A stretch of DNA of 64,000 bases from Alcaligenes ammonioxydans (GTDB lineage: Bacteria; Pseudomonadota; Gammaproteobacteria; Burkholderiales; Burkholderiaceae_B), in contig NZ_CP049362.1 of assembly GCF_019343455.1 (NCBI RefSeq), positions 1,302,001-1,366,000 on the forward strand. The letters are read 5' to 3'. The translations under genes and the position numbers were made by a program. The notes beneath the pieces are model-generated. The model saw only the letters and a list, made by a program, of their open reading frames with translations. It was not told where the DNA came from and searched no databases. Positions 53,949-62,691 of this stretch are shown here, piece by piece. How positions within the stretch are numbered: position 1 is the first letter of the stretch; each line of letters begins with the position of its first letter.

Positions 53949-55265
53949 ATGCCTGTATCTCCCTCTCGCCCCGATTCGCCTGAACGTCGTCTGCGTCGCA
54001 TGAAACGCGGCGCCCTGGCTTTGCTGGGCCTGACGATCAGCCTGTTCCTGCTCAGTCACGCCATGATTGGCCGGGGTGAGGCTGCGCCGGTTGCTGGACT
54101 GTGGCCTTGGCTGCGTGCCTTTAGTGAAGCGGCCACGGTGGGCGCGCTGGCTGACTGGTTTGCCGTCGTGGCCTTGTTCCGGCATCCCCTGGGCCTGCCT
54201 TTTCCGCATACGGCCATTATTCCCAATAAGAAAAACAGTCTGGGGGAAAGTCTGGGCGTATTTGTGCGCGACCACTTTCTGGATTCGGCGATGTTGTTGG
54301 AGAAACTGCGCAGTCTGGACCCGGCGGCTCGCCTGGGGCAGTGGCTGTCGCAACCTGAGCAAAGCGAACGTGTGAGCCGTGCTTTGCAAACGGCCCTGGG
54401 CGAGGCCCTGCGTTTACTGGACGAGCGTAGCGTCAAACAGGCCCTGACCGATGGGGTGCGCAGCTATCTGATGCGGGTGGATATGGCGGGGACCAGCTCC
54501 CAGATTCTGGGCTTGCTGACGCGTAATGCCCGGCATCAGCGCCTGCTCGATGAGGTCTTGCAGCAATTGGGTACTTATTTGTCCAATGAAGCCGTCAAGC
54601 AACGCGTGGCGGCTGTGCTTGTGCGTTACGCTCAGCGCGAATGGCCCAAACTGTTGGCGATGGTGGGCGTGGTGACCTCCGTGGACGAATTGTCAGGCAA
54701 GATGGCCGACCGTTTGGCGCGTGCGCTGGTGGACGAGGTACACACAATTTTGAGTGAACCCGAGCATCCCTTGCGTAAGGATTATGAGCAGTGGGTGCTC
54801 GATTATATTCAGCGCCTGGGCCAGGACCCTGAGCTCAGAGAACAGGTCGAAGCCATCAAGCAGCGGTTTTTGCATCACAAAGAGGTGGGCGAGTACATCG
54901 ATGGCATCTGGACTGATGTCATGCGTGTGCTGCGCAGCGATCTTGCCAGACCGGACTCCTCGGTTGCCGCCCATTTGCGGCGGGTGGCTCAGGACCTTGG
55001 CGCCCGCCTGAATACCGACGCCACGTTGCGGGCCACCTTGAATGAGCATATGTTGTCGGCGGCGGCCGGGCTGGCCGAGCAGTTGCGCGAAGGGGCCAAG
55101 GATCATATTTCGCGCACCGTTCGTCAGTGGGATGACAGGCAACTGGTGCGCGAGCTGGAACTGACGGTGGGTACCGATCTGCAATACATCCGCTTTAACG
55201 GCACGGTCGTAGGTGGCCTGGTGGGCGTGGGCCTGCACGCCATCCTGCTGTTGGGGCTGGTCTGA
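53949..55265 (+). CDS. DUF445 (YjiN-like) membrane protein
   Basis: About 438 residues. An N-terminal membrane helix (about 18-38, LALLGLTISLFLLSHAMIG) is followed by the family signature VGALADWFAVVALFRHPLGL and IPNKKNSLGESLGVFVRDHF. A long helical soluble body and a C-terminal hydrophobic segment (VVGGLVGVGLHAILLLGLV) complete it. This matches the DUF445 family; function unknown. I chose the ATG at 53949; a GTG two codons upstream is in frame, and no strong ribosome-binding site decides. It reads in the same direction as the srf operon but after a hairpin, so is probably separate. Confidence 0.88.
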   Translation: MPVSPSRPDSPERRLRRMKRGALALLGLTISLFLLSHAMIGRGEAAPVAGLWPWLRAFSEAATVGALADWFAVVALFRHPLGLPFPHTAIIPNKKNSLGESLGVFVRDHFLDSAMLLEKLRSLDPAARLGQWLSQPEQSERVSRALQTALGEALRLLDERSVKQALTDGVRSYLMRVDMAGTSSQILGLLTRNARHQRLLDEVLQQLGTYLSNEAVKQRVAAVLVRYAQREWPKLLAMVGVVTSVDELSGKMADRLARALVDEVHTILSEPEHPLRKDYEQWVLDYIQRLGQDPELREQVEAIKQRFLHHKEVGEYIDGIWTDVMRVLRSDLARPDSSVAAHLRRVAQDLGARLNTDATLRATLNEHMLSAAAGLAEQLREGAKDHISRTVRQWDDRQLVRELELTVGTDLQYIRFNGTVVGGLVGVGLHAILLLGLV

Positions 55266-55430
55266 CAATAGCAGTCAGAGTGGTGCCCGGCGAAGATGCA
55301 AACCGTGCCCGGCGAACGAACATGTTCGTCGCTGCCAGTCAGAATGTGTTCAGATCTCAGGTCGGAGCGGGCCAGGGCGTAAGCGGGTGGGGCAGCGAGC
55401 CGCTGGGGCCTTTGCCACCCAGCCCTTCAC

Positions 55431-57086
55431 TCAGGCCACTTTCAGCAAGGGGACGGGCTTCTGGGTAGCATTTGGGTCGGGCACGTAAGTCGAGCGGTTC
55501 GTCGTGCCGGTATTGAGCAATTGAATCGACAGTTTCAGCTCCTTGGCCTGGCGGCTCAGTTCGTTGACGGTCTCGCCCAGGTTGCGAGCCAGATCCGCGT
55601 TGTCGTTGATGTCGCTGTCCATGGTGGATACGGCATCGTTGATTTGCGCTAAACCGTTGGCTTGCTCGTTGGAGGCGGTGGAGATTTCGCTGATCAGATG
55701 GGTGACATCTGAGACGGATTGCATGATCTCGTCCATGGTGGAACCTGCCCGCTTGGCGTGATGCGCCCCGGTCGCCATGCGTTTGAGCGAATCCTCCACC
55801 AGGTTTTTGATTTCCCCGGCGGCTTGGGCACTTTTTTGCGCCAGACTGCGCACTTCACCGGCCACCACGGCAAAGCCCTTGCCTGCTTCACCCGCGCGGG
55901 CCGATTCTACAGCGGCATTCAGGGCCAGGATATTCGTTTGGAAGGCCAGTCCTTCAATAATCGACACAATATCGCCAATACGCTCAGAGCTGTTGTGTAT
56001 GTCCTGCATGGTGCTGACCATGTCCTGAACCACTTCACCACCTCGCCGTGCGGTAGACAGGCTCTGGTCGGCCAATTGATTGGCCAGACGGGCATTGTCC
56101 GCGGTCTGCTGCACATTCATGGTCAACTGCTCCATATTGGCGGCGGTGCGCTGTAAGGAGCCCGACTGAGCGGCGGTACGATGGGAAAGCTGGCGATTGC
56201 CCTCTTCAATCTGTGTGGACACATCCAAAGAGGCCTGGATGCCTTGATGCACGTCGCAAGCCAGACCCAGCAGGCTTTTGCGCATCATGTCCATGTAGAA
56301 ATAGAGCTGTGCGATTTCCTGGCTGCGGGTGTGCTGGGGGTTCAGATCGATCAACAGGTTGCCGGTGGCAATTTGCTGGGCGATATGGGTGGCGCTGTGC
56401 AGGGGCTGCATCATGCGCTGGGTGACCATCCAGCCGTAGGCCAAGGTTACCAGGCTGACCAGCCCCAGACTGCTCAGCCCGACAGTCAGATACGTGCCGG
56501 ACGCGCCACTGCCCACCAGCAAGCCGGCGCTCAAACTTACAAGTGCCGTGGTCAGAAACCCAAATCGCAACAAGCTGGCACGCAGGCTGCGATTCAAGGG
56601 TTGGAGCAGGGTGTTCAGAACCGAGCGCCAGCCTCTGGCCTGCAATTGACCTTCGTGTAAACGAAAACCGCGCAATCCTTGTTGCTGGATGGAGTGGTAC
56701 AGATACTCCGCTTCTTTGATGTCCTTGGCTTGGGCACGTACCCGAACCGAGGCGTAGCCGCTGACGCGGCCGTTTTCAAATAAAGGAATGACGCGGGCTT
56801 TGACCCAGTAAAAGCCGCCGTCTTTGCGGCGGTTCTTGATCAGCCCTGACCAGGATCGTTGTTGTTTGAGTGTCTGCCATAAATCCTGAAAAATAACGGC
56901 CGGCATGTGGGGGTGGCGCACAATATTGTGGTGTGCTCCGATCAGCTCGTCGTGGCTGTAGCCGCTCACCTCGATAAAGGCGGGATTGGCATAGACGATG
57001 CGCCCTTTCAGGTCGGTCTTGGAGATTAAATAGGTTTTTTCGGGTACCTGTGTTTCATGAGAGGTAATGGCTTGTTTTTCACGCAT
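55431..57086 (-). CDS. PAS-domain chemoreceptor (Aer-like)
   Basis: A 551-residue energy/redox-type receptor. The N-terminal PAS domain (about 10-120) contains TYLISKTDLKGRIVYANPAF, ELIGAHHNIVRHPHMPAVIF and DGGFYWVKARVIPLFENGRV, as in Aer, which binds FAD. Two adjacent hydrophobic segments (about 170-220) form a membrane hairpin with no periplasmic domain. HAMP and a signalling domain with [20 protein letters not shown] follow. Close in layout to the receptor at 57371, so probably a paralogue. It ends without a CheR-tether pentapeptide. Confidence 0.92.
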   Translation of the reverse strand: MREKQAITSHETQVPEKTYLISKTDLKGRIVYANPAFIEVSGYSHDELIGAHHNIVRHPHMPAVIFQDLWQTLKQQRSWSGLIKNRRKDGGFYWVKARVIPLFENGRVSGYASVRVRAQAKDIKEAEYLYHSIQQQGLRGFRLHEGQLQARGWRSVLNTLLQPLNRSLRASLLRFGFLTTALVSLSAGLLVGSGASGTYLTVGLSSLGLVSLVTLAYGWMVTQRMMQPLHSATHIAQQIATGNLLIDLNPQHTRSQEIAQLYFYMDMMRKSLLGLACDVHQGIQASLDVSTQIEEGNRQLSHRTAAQSGSLQRTAANMEQLTMNVQQTADNARLANQLADQSLSTARRGGEVVQDMVSTMQDIHNSSERIGDIVSIIEGLAFQTNILALNAAVESARAGEAGKGFAVVAGEVRSLAQKSAQAAGEIKNLVEDSLKRMATGAHHAKRAGSTMDEIMQSVSDVTHLISEISTASNEQANGLAQINDAVSTMDSDINDNADLARNLGETVNELSRQAKELKLSIQLLNTGTTNRSTYVPDPNATQKPVPLLKVA

Positions 57087-57331
57087 GATCTGGCCCTGTT
57101 AAAGACGTAGGCGGAAAAGGACAGATCATTATGTTGCATATCGACTTAATTTTGTTACTTAGTATTTGTATTAAAGTCTAAATGTGTCACCGTGATGACG
57201 GAGAAAAACCGGTTCAAAAAGCGTGATCTGATCTCTATAAGCAGTTGATTTTATTAATTATTGTTTTTTTGCTGGTCTGGCGGTAAAAAACCGACCCCAG
57301 ATTAAATGTTTTGTCTAGCTGTCAGTAGTAT

Positions 57332-57360
57332 CAGGATCGGCAAGGGGGCTGCCGATCCTG
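57332..57360 (-). terminator. strong hairpin between the two PAS receptors
   Basis: CAGGATCGGCA-7-base loop-TGCCGATCCTG, an 11-bp perfect stem 10 bases beyond the stop of the right-hand receptor. There is no T-run on either side, so it may be a transcript-stabilising or rho-linked end. The rest of 57087-57370 is AT-rich and holds no gene that I can support. Confidence 0.6.
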
Positions 57361-57370
57361 AAGGGCCTGC

Positions 57371-59104
57371 TTAGCGACGAATCGCTTCCAGTCTGGCGTT
57401 CGCCGTTTTGGCGCTGTGAGCCTGGAAGGCCGGTGTGTTCTGGTAGGACAGCACCTGCACGGTAGAGGCTTGACTCAACTGAGCCAGGGCCGCCGGGGCA
57501 CCCTGGGCCGATTCCACCGAGCCCGTATTCAAAGCCTTGATTGCATCGGCCAGCTCGGACGCTTCCGAGGCCAGATCGCTCATGGTATTGCCCAGATCCT
57601 GCACCAGGGCGGCGTTTTGCTGGGTGACACCATCCATTTTGGCCATGGCCTCATTGATCTGGTCCAGGCCACTGGCCTGCTCGATCGAGGCGGTCGAGAT
57701 TTCGCCAATGATGTCCGTGACACGTTTGACCGAATCGACGACCTCGCCCATGGTGGCGCCGGCGCGGGCCGCCTGTTCGGCCCCGATGGCCATGCGGCTG
57801 ACAGAGGCGTCGATCAGGTTCTTGATTTCTCCGGCAGCTTGCGAGCTCTTTTGCGCCAGGCTACGTACCTCACCGGCCACGACCGCAAACCCGCGTCCCG
57901 CTTCGCCGGCGCGAGCCGATTCCACCGCTGCGTTCAACGCCAGGATATTGGTCTGAAAGGCAATGCCTTCAATAACAGTGACGATATCGCCAATGCGACG
58001 TGAACTGTCGTGAATGCCTTGCATGGTTTGCACCACTTCGTTCACCACAGCGCCGCCACGTTGGGCAATCTGCATACTGGCATCGGCCAGTTGGCTGGCT
58101 TGATTGGCATTGTCGGCGTTCTGGCGCACCGTCACGGTCAGCTCTTCCATGCTGGCGGCGGTTTCCTGCAAGGAGGCGGCCTGATCTTCAGTGCGGGAGG
58201 CCAGATTGGTATTGTTCACCTCTAGGATGCGGGCGGCATGAATCGAGGCGTCAATTCCCGCTCGGGCATCGCTGGCAATGCCCACCAGACTTTTGCGCAT
58301 CAGGTCCAGGCAGAAGTAGAGCTGACCAATTTCCGAATTGCTTTCGCTGGAGCTGACATCAATGTCCAGTTGCAGATTGCCGGTGGCAATTTGCTGGGCG
58401 ATCAGCGAGGCCTGATCCAGGGGGCGGATGACGCGCTGGGCAATCAGCCAGCCGTAGCCCATCATGACCGCACTGGCCAGACACAAGCCACCGGTCAGCC
58501 ACAGGCCCGAGCCCTGGGGAACCCCTCCCGTCAGGGCGAAGTACAGCGCAGTTCCGGTGGTAGCCAGCGCCAATGTGCCCATACGGAACAGGCTGGCCCG
58601 CAGGGAGTTGCTGAATGGGCGGCGCAACTGGCTCAAGGCCTTTCGCCAGCCGGTCGGCACAGCACGACCTTCATGCAAGCGCACGCCGTGGGCACGTCCC
58701 TCATTGATGGCGGTGTACAGGCGCTCAGCCTCGTCAATCTGTTCCTGGCTGGGTTTGACCCGGACCGAGGCATAGCCGGCTACCGTGCCATTTTCATAAA
58801 TGGGCACCGCCATGGCGTAGACCCAGTAAAAGCCACCATCCTTGCGTCGGTTCTTGACCACCCCCATCCAGGGGCGCTTGTTTTGCAAGGTGTCCCAGAA
58901 ATCCTGAAACGCCTCGGGCGGCATGTCGGGGTGGCGGACAAGATTGTGCGCCTTGCCGATCAGCTCTTCCCGGGTGAAGCCGCTGATGGCGATAAAGGCC
59001 GCGTTCGCGTAGGTGATCCGTCCTTTCAGATCGGTTTTTGAAATAAGGTACTGATCGGCCCGGACGCGAACCTCGTCCTGGGTAATGGGGAAATTCTTAC
59101 GCAT
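57371..59104 (-). CDS. PAS-domain chemoreceptor (Aer-like) under a sigma-28 promoter
   Basis: A 577-residue receptor with an N-terminal PAS domain (YLISKTDLKGRITYANAAFI, ELIGKAHNLVRHPDMPPEAF, DGGFYWVYAMAVPIYENGTV), a membrane hairpin (about 175-225), HAMP (VIRPLDQASLIAQQIATGNL) and a signalling domain whose tip reads [20 protein letters not shown]. The Aer-type fold suggests sensing of internal redox or energy state. Its C-terminal tail is Ala/Gln/Ser-rich without a tether pentapeptide. A near-perfect FliA site lies about 230 bases upstream, tying it to the flagellar regulon. Confidence 0.93.
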   Translation of the reverse strand: MRKNFPITQDEVRVRADQYLISKTDLKGRITYANAAFIAISGFTREELIGKAHNLVRHPDMPPEAFQDFWDTLQNKRPWMGVVKNRRKDGGFYWVYAMAVPIYENGTVAGYASVRVKPSQEQIDEAERLYTAINEGRAHGVRLHEGRAVPTGWRKALSQLRRPFSNSLRASLFRMGTLALATTGTALYFALTGGVPQGSGLWLTGGLCLASAVMMGYGWLIAQRVIRPLDQASLIAQQIATGNLQLDIDVSSSESNSEIGQLYFCLDLMRKSLVGIASDARAGIDASIHAARILEVNNTNLASRTEDQAASLQETAASMEELTVTVRQNADNANQASQLADASMQIAQRGGAVVNEVVQTMQGIHDSSRRIGDIVTVIEGIAFQTNILALNAAVESARAGEAGRGFAVVAGEVRSLAQKSSQAAGEIKNLIDASVSRMAIGAEQAARAGATMGEVVDSVKRVTDIIGEISTASIEQASGLDQINEAMAKMDGVTQQNAALVQDLGNTMSDLASEASELADAIKALNTGSVESAQGAPAALAQLSQASTVQVLSYQNTPAFQAHSAKTANARLEAIRR

Positions 59105-59512
59105 TCATCATCCTGGAGGGGAGCAACAAAGGGGACGCGAGGGGCCGTCAAGCCCGCAGGGGCCATGCAAAAAAAGCAAAGGTTTCTACGCCCGGTTACT
59201 GACTGCTCTGAACTGTCAGAAACCTTCTATTTTTGCGAATGGCGGAGCAGAACAAAGCGTGAAACTGTTGACTGATCCGGCCTTTGACTGAGCGCTTGCT
59301 TGTCATTTATGGCAAACACATACAGTTCAAATGCTTAACGGCTGTCAAACAAAATTCTTTAGGCTTAGATGTTCATGGATCATAATTTGATCATCTGAAA
59401 ATAATGTACGGACTGTATTGCGTGGCGTACGTGCTCGCTCCGGGGTGGGGGCGGCTCAGGGCTCGCTTATAATCGGCCACACGCTCATGGGCGAGATTCA
59501 GAAGGAGAATAT
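59105..59512. other. divergent regulatory region between the PAS receptor and nrtR
   Basis: 408 bases without a gene I can support. It contains the sigma-28 site at 59335-59361 (minus strand), a palindrome GATCA-TAATT-TGATC at 59378-59392, and TATAAT at 59468-59473, a good -10 for nrtR with no clear -35. The receptor would have a leader of about 220 bases. Confidence 0.6.
59335..59361 (-). promoter_or_regulatory. sigma-28 (FliA) promoter of the PAS chemoreceptor
   Basis: Minus strand: TAAA (59361-59358), 15 bases, GCCGTTAA (59342-59335); 7 of 8 to GCCGATAA with the exact consensus spacing. The best FliA site in the window. Confidence 0.82.
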
Positions 59513-60457
59513 GTGATCGATACGCAGGAACCTGTAGTCAGCGCTGAGCTGGTCGCTGTGTTAGTCGCTGTCAGCGACGGCGAGCCCCGTGTCTTGACCA
59601 CGGATGGCGGGCAGGCCTTGCCCGCCGGGCCGTTTCAGCATACGCATCGCTCTTTGCAAACGGGGCTGCGCGATTGGGTGGAAACGCAAACCCATCACCC
59701 GGTAGGGTATGTGGAGCAGCTTTATACCTTTGCAGATCGCGATCGTTTTGACGCTCAGGGAACGCGTATCGTGTCAGTCAGCTATGTGGGGCTGACGCGG
59801 GAAGTGGGTCAGCCGGATGTGGCTCAGGTGATCTGGCAGGATTGTTATCGTTACTTTCCGTGGGAGGACTGGCGTGAGGGTACTCCTTCGATCATTCAGC
59901 AGACCATCGTGCCGGCCTTGTTGACGTGGTGCGAGCAGGACGAGTCCTTGCGTGCATTACGACGTCAGCGCGTCAATTACAGCTTTGGGCTGGAGGGCGC
60001 CATCTGGAACGAAGATTTTGTCTTGCAGCGCTACGAGCTGCTGTACGAAGCGGGCCTGTTACCCGAATCCTGTCGCCGTCGCCAGCAGGAGCAGCAAGCG
60101 CAGGGCAAGCAGGATGCCTTGGGACTGGGCATGCGCCACGACCATCGCCGGATTCTGGCTACGGGTCTGGCGCGCCTACGCGCCAAAATCAAATATCGCC
60201 CCGTGGTGTTTGAGCTGATGCCCCCGGAGTTCACCTTGCTGCAATTGCAGCAGGCGGTCGAAGCGCTGGCTGGCCGTGGCCTGCACAAGCAGAATTTCCG
60301 CCGCTTGATTGAGCAGCAGGCATTGGTCGAGGAAACCGGCGCGATGAGCATGGGCGGCTCGGGGCGGCCTGCCAAGCTGTTCCGCTTTCGGGGTGACGTG
60401 TTGTTTGAGCGGGCTATCTCGGGTAGCAAGTTGCCCTTGGCGAAACAGGCGCGTTAA
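59513..60457 (+). CDS. nrtR: NrtR, Nudix-related transcriptional regulator of NAD synthesis
   Basis: A 314-residue repressor. The N-terminal half has the Nudix fold without the full catalytic box (VLVAVSDGEPRVLTTDGGQA, LRDWVETQTHHPVGYVEQLY). The C-terminal half is the NrtR winged helix: MPPEFTLLQLQQAVEALAGR, LHKQNFRRLIEQQALVEETG, GGSGRPAKLFRFR. Family members sense ADP-ribose and control NAD genes. The start is a GTG after GAAGGAG; the ATG two bases earlier is out of frame. The next gene is nadC, preceded by two operator-like repeats, strong contextual support. Confidence 0.9.
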   Translation: MIDTQEPVVSAELVAVLVAVSDGEPRVLTTDGGQALPAGPFQHTHRSLQTGLRDWVETQTHHPVGYVEQLYTFADRDRFDAQGTRIVSVSYVGLTREVGQPDVAQVIWQDCYRYFPWEDWREGTPSIIQQTIVPALLTWCEQDESLRALRRQRVNYSFGLEGAIWNEDFVLQRYELLYEAGLLPESCRRRQQEQQAQGKQDALGLGMRHDHRRILATGLARLRAKIKYRPVVFELMPPEFTLLQLQQAVEALAGRGLHKQNFRRLIEQQALVEETGAMSMGGSGRPAKLFRFRGDVLFERAISGSKLPLAKQAR

Positions 60458-60473
60458 AAACTGGGCCTATGGC

Positions 60474-60502
60474 TTGACAGTGCTTATGCTCAGGAATAGC
60501 AT
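60474..60502 (+). promoter_or_regulatory. nadC promoter
   Basis: A perfect TTGACA (60474-60479), 17 bases, TAGCAT (60497-60502), 50 bases before the nadC ATG. The spacer and -10 are covered by an inverted repeat that could be an NrtR operator. Confidence 0.7.
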
Positions 60503-60504
60503 AA
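60484..60504 (+). promoter_or_regulatory. candidate NrtR operator 1
   Basis: TTATGCT-7 bases-AGCATAA, a perfect 7-bp inverted repeat overlapping the spacer and -10 of the nadC promoter. Binding here would block polymerase. Assignment to NrtR is inferred from the adjacent nrtR gene. Confidence 0.55.
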
Positions 60505-60543
60505 ATGCACCGTGCCATTAGGCCTTATTTTTTAGCGATTTAA

Positions 60544-60560
60544 ATACTCATAATGAGCAT
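60544..60560 (+). promoter_or_regulatory. candidate NrtR operator 2, overlapping the nadC start codon
   Basis: AT-x-CTCAT-A-ATGAG-x-AT, a near-perfect palindrome; on the minus strand it begins TTATGCTCA, the same nine bases found in operator 1. It covers the presumed nadC ATG. Confidence 0.5.
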
Positions 60561-61452
60561 AATTAATGCCCCTGCGCCGGCAGCGCAAGCTGCGCAGACA
60601 CGCGCGCACCGTATTCCTTCCCTGCCCGACGTGATGCTTGAGCCTCTGGTGCGCGCCACCTTGCAGGAAGATCTGGGTCGTGCGGGTGATCTGACAACGG
60701 ACGCCATTGTGCCTGCCGACTCTCGTACGCAAATGCGCCTGGTAGCCCGCGAACAAGGCGTGTTGACTGGTCTGGACCTGGCTCGTCTGGCGTTTACCTT
60801 GCTGGACCCTACGCTGCGCTTTGAGGCCCAGCTTCAAGATGGGGATGACCTGATGCCGGGTGCCCAGATCGCCGTCATCAGTGGCTCGGCCCGCTCCATG
60901 CTGACGGCAGAGCGTAGCGCATTGAATTTTCTGGGGCATTTAAGTGGCGTGGCATCGGCAACGGCCTCCATCGCCCGGGCCATTGCGCCTTACGGCACCC
61001 AGGTTACCTGCACCCGCAAAACCATGCCCGGCCTGCGCGCAGTGCAGAAATATGCGGTGCGCGTGGGCGGTGGCAGCAACCATCGCTTTGGTCTGGATGA
61101 TGCGGTGCTGATCAAAGACAACCACATCGCTGTGGCCGGGGGCGTGAAAGCGGCCGTGGAAGCGGTTCGCGCCTATATCGGCCATCTGGTGTGCATCGAG
61201 GTGGAAGTCGATACCCTGGAGCAGCTCGATGAAGTGCTGGAGCTAGGGGTGGACAGCATTCTTTTGGACAATATGGATATTGCGACCTTAAGCGAGGCTG
61301 TGGCCCGCGTTGGTGGCCGCGCCAAGACCGAAGCCTCGGGTCGTATCACGCCCGAGACCGCGGTGGAAATTGCCCGCTGTGGCGTGGATCGGATCGCGGT
61401 GGGTTGGATTACACACAGCGCCCGTGTGCTCGATATTGGTCTGGATGCTTGA
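60553..61452 (+). CDS. nadC: nicotinate-nucleotide pyrophosphorylase (quinolinate phosphoribosyltransferase) NadC
   Basis: Converts quinolinate and PRPP to nicotinate mononucleotide, CO2 and pyrophosphate in de novo NAD synthesis. 299 residues, slightly longer than the usual 280-290 because of an Ala-rich N-terminal tail. Motifs are LEDLGRAGDLTTDAIV-like LQEDLGRAGDLTTDAIVP, ERSALNFLGHLSGVAS, CTRKTMPGLRAVQKYAVRVG, GGSNHRFGLDDAVLIKDNH and DSILLDNMD. The ATG at 60553 has no clear ribosome-binding site and lies inside operator 2, so a later start is possible. No nadA or nadB is present beside it. Confidence 0.96.
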   Translation: MSIINAPAPAAQAAQTRAHRIPSLPDVMLEPLVRATLQEDLGRAGDLTTDAIVPADSRTQMRLVAREQGVLTGLDLARLAFTLLDPTLRFEAQLQDGDDLMPGAQIAVISGSARSMLTAERSALNFLGHLSGVASATASIARAIAPYGTQVTCTRKTMPGLRAVQKYAVRVGGGSNHRFGLDDAVLIKDNHIAVAGGVKAAVEAVRAYIGHLVCIEVEVDTLEQLDEVLELGVDSILLDNMDIATLSEAVARVGGRAKTEASGRITPETAVEIARCGVDRIAVGWITHSARVLDIGLDA

Positions 61453-61472
61453 GTAACAAGGTGCTGGCGGTC

Positions 61473-62492
61473 ATGGCGGGTTTTCAGGTGAGCAAGCGGG
61501 TGGCAGCGGCCGCCTTGCTGGGGGTGGTGGCGTGGGGCGCAAGCCCCTTGACGGGGCGGGCCAGCGAGGTAGCAGTCGCCCAGACTGCAAAGTATCCCCT
61601 CAGACCCATTACCGTGATCGTGACCTTTCCGCCGGGTGGGGGAACCGATTTGCTGGCTCGCAAGTTGGGCCCCCGTCTGGAAAAAGCCCTGGGCCAGCCG
61701 GTCATCATCGACAATCGGCCCGGGGCCAGTGGCAATATTGGTGCGCGTGCCGTGGCTTATGCCCGTGCCGATGGGCATACCTTGCTGATGGCCAACAGTT
61801 CCTTTGCCATCAATCCAGGTGTGTTCCGCAACCTGGGTTTCAAGCCTAAAGAAGACTTCGCACCCATTGCCAATATAGGCTTTGTGCCCTCCGTCATTGT
61901 GACCGGGAGCGGCTCGGATATTCAGAGTCTGCAGCAAGTCCTGCTGCAGCAGTCCGAACCGGCGTTGGCCTATGCGTCATGTGGCAATGGCACCCCGCAG
62001 CACCTGGCCGGAGAAATGCTCTACGATCTGCGTGGTGCGGCCTTATTGCATATCCCTTACCGAGGCTGCGGCCCGGCCTTGAACGATGTGGTCGCCGGGC
62101 AGGTGCCGATTGGCATCGTCACCTTGTCCAGCGCAGCTACCTTGATCGAATCCGGACATCTGCGCGCTCTGGCGGTCACCTCTGCCCAGCGCAGTCCGGT
62201 ACTGCCTGATGTGCCGACGGTGGCTGAAGTGAGCAAGACAGGGTTTGAACTGGATCAGTGGCATGGCTTGCTGGCTCCTTCCCACACCCCCGAACCCATC
62301 ATCACTACGCTGAATCGTGTCGTGCAAAAAGCCTTGACGGACCCCGCCCTGCAGGCGGAATTGCTGGCATTGGGTTATACGCCGCAAGAAGGAAACGAGT
62401 CTGCCCGGCCCAGCGGCTTCAAGGCCATGATCTGGAACGATATCGACCGGTTCGGGGCCCTGTCGTCCAAAATAGGCTTGCAGGTGGATTGA
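61473..62492 (+). CDS. Bug/TctC-family tripartite tricarboxylate transporter receptor
   Basis: A periplasmic solute-binding protein of about 339 residues from ATG 61473. Signal peptide near residues 8-28 (VAAAALLGVVAWGASPLTG). Family motifs are YPLRPITVIVTFPPGGGTDL, LGQPVIIDNRPGASGNIGAR and DGHTLLMANSSFAINPGVFR. The C-terminus has the usual EP-II-LN helix. Such receptors feed TctAB permeases, but none is encoded here; orphan Bug proteins are very numerous in Alcaligenaceae/Burkholderiales. It begins 20 bases after nadC, so could be cotranscribed and bind an NAD-related acid, a guess only. Confidence 0.88.
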   Translation: MAGFQVSKRVAAAALLGVVAWGASPLTGRASEVAVAQTAKYPLRPITVIVTFPPGGGTDLLARKLGPRLEKALGQPVIIDNRPGASGNIGARAVAYARADGHTLLMANSSFAINPGVFRNLGFKPKEDFAPIANIGFVPSVIVTGSGSDIQSLQQVLLQQSEPALAYASCGNGTPQHLAGEMLYDLRGAALLHIPYRGCGPALNDVVAGQVPIGIVTLSSAATLIESGHLRALAVTSAQRSPVLPDVPTVAEVSKTGFELDQWHGLLAPSHTPEPIITTLNRVVQKALTDPALQAELLALGYTPQEGNESARPSGFKAMIWNDIDRFGALSSKIGLQVD

Positions 62493-62506
62493 TGCGGCAG
62501 CGGTGT

Positions 62507-62531
62507 GGCCTTGAGTGCGAGGCCGTTTTTT
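62507..62531 (+). terminator. intrinsic terminator after the Bug receptor
   Basis: GGCCT-8-base loop-AGGCC-G-T6, 15 bases after the stop. A second longer hairpin, CAGGCAGCC-GTTTCA-GGCTGCCTG (62578-62601), follows without a T-run. Confidence 0.78.
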
Positions 62532-62691
62532 CAGGTGCGGATCGCCCCTTGCCCGCGCATGCACGCAGAGTCAGAATCAGGCAGCCGTTTCAGGCTGCCT
62601 GGCTGAGGCTAAACATCGTCGGGGCACAGAAAGAGGGCTCGAGCAGCGTGTCAGCGACGTAGACGGAACGCGGAAAACGGCCTGCAGGTGG

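Noticed and set aside
57133..57165. Sigma-28-like GTCGATAT upstream of the PAS receptor at 55431-57086
   Set aside because: The -10-like element is fair (6 of 8) but the sequence 15 bases upstream is TACT, not TAAA.
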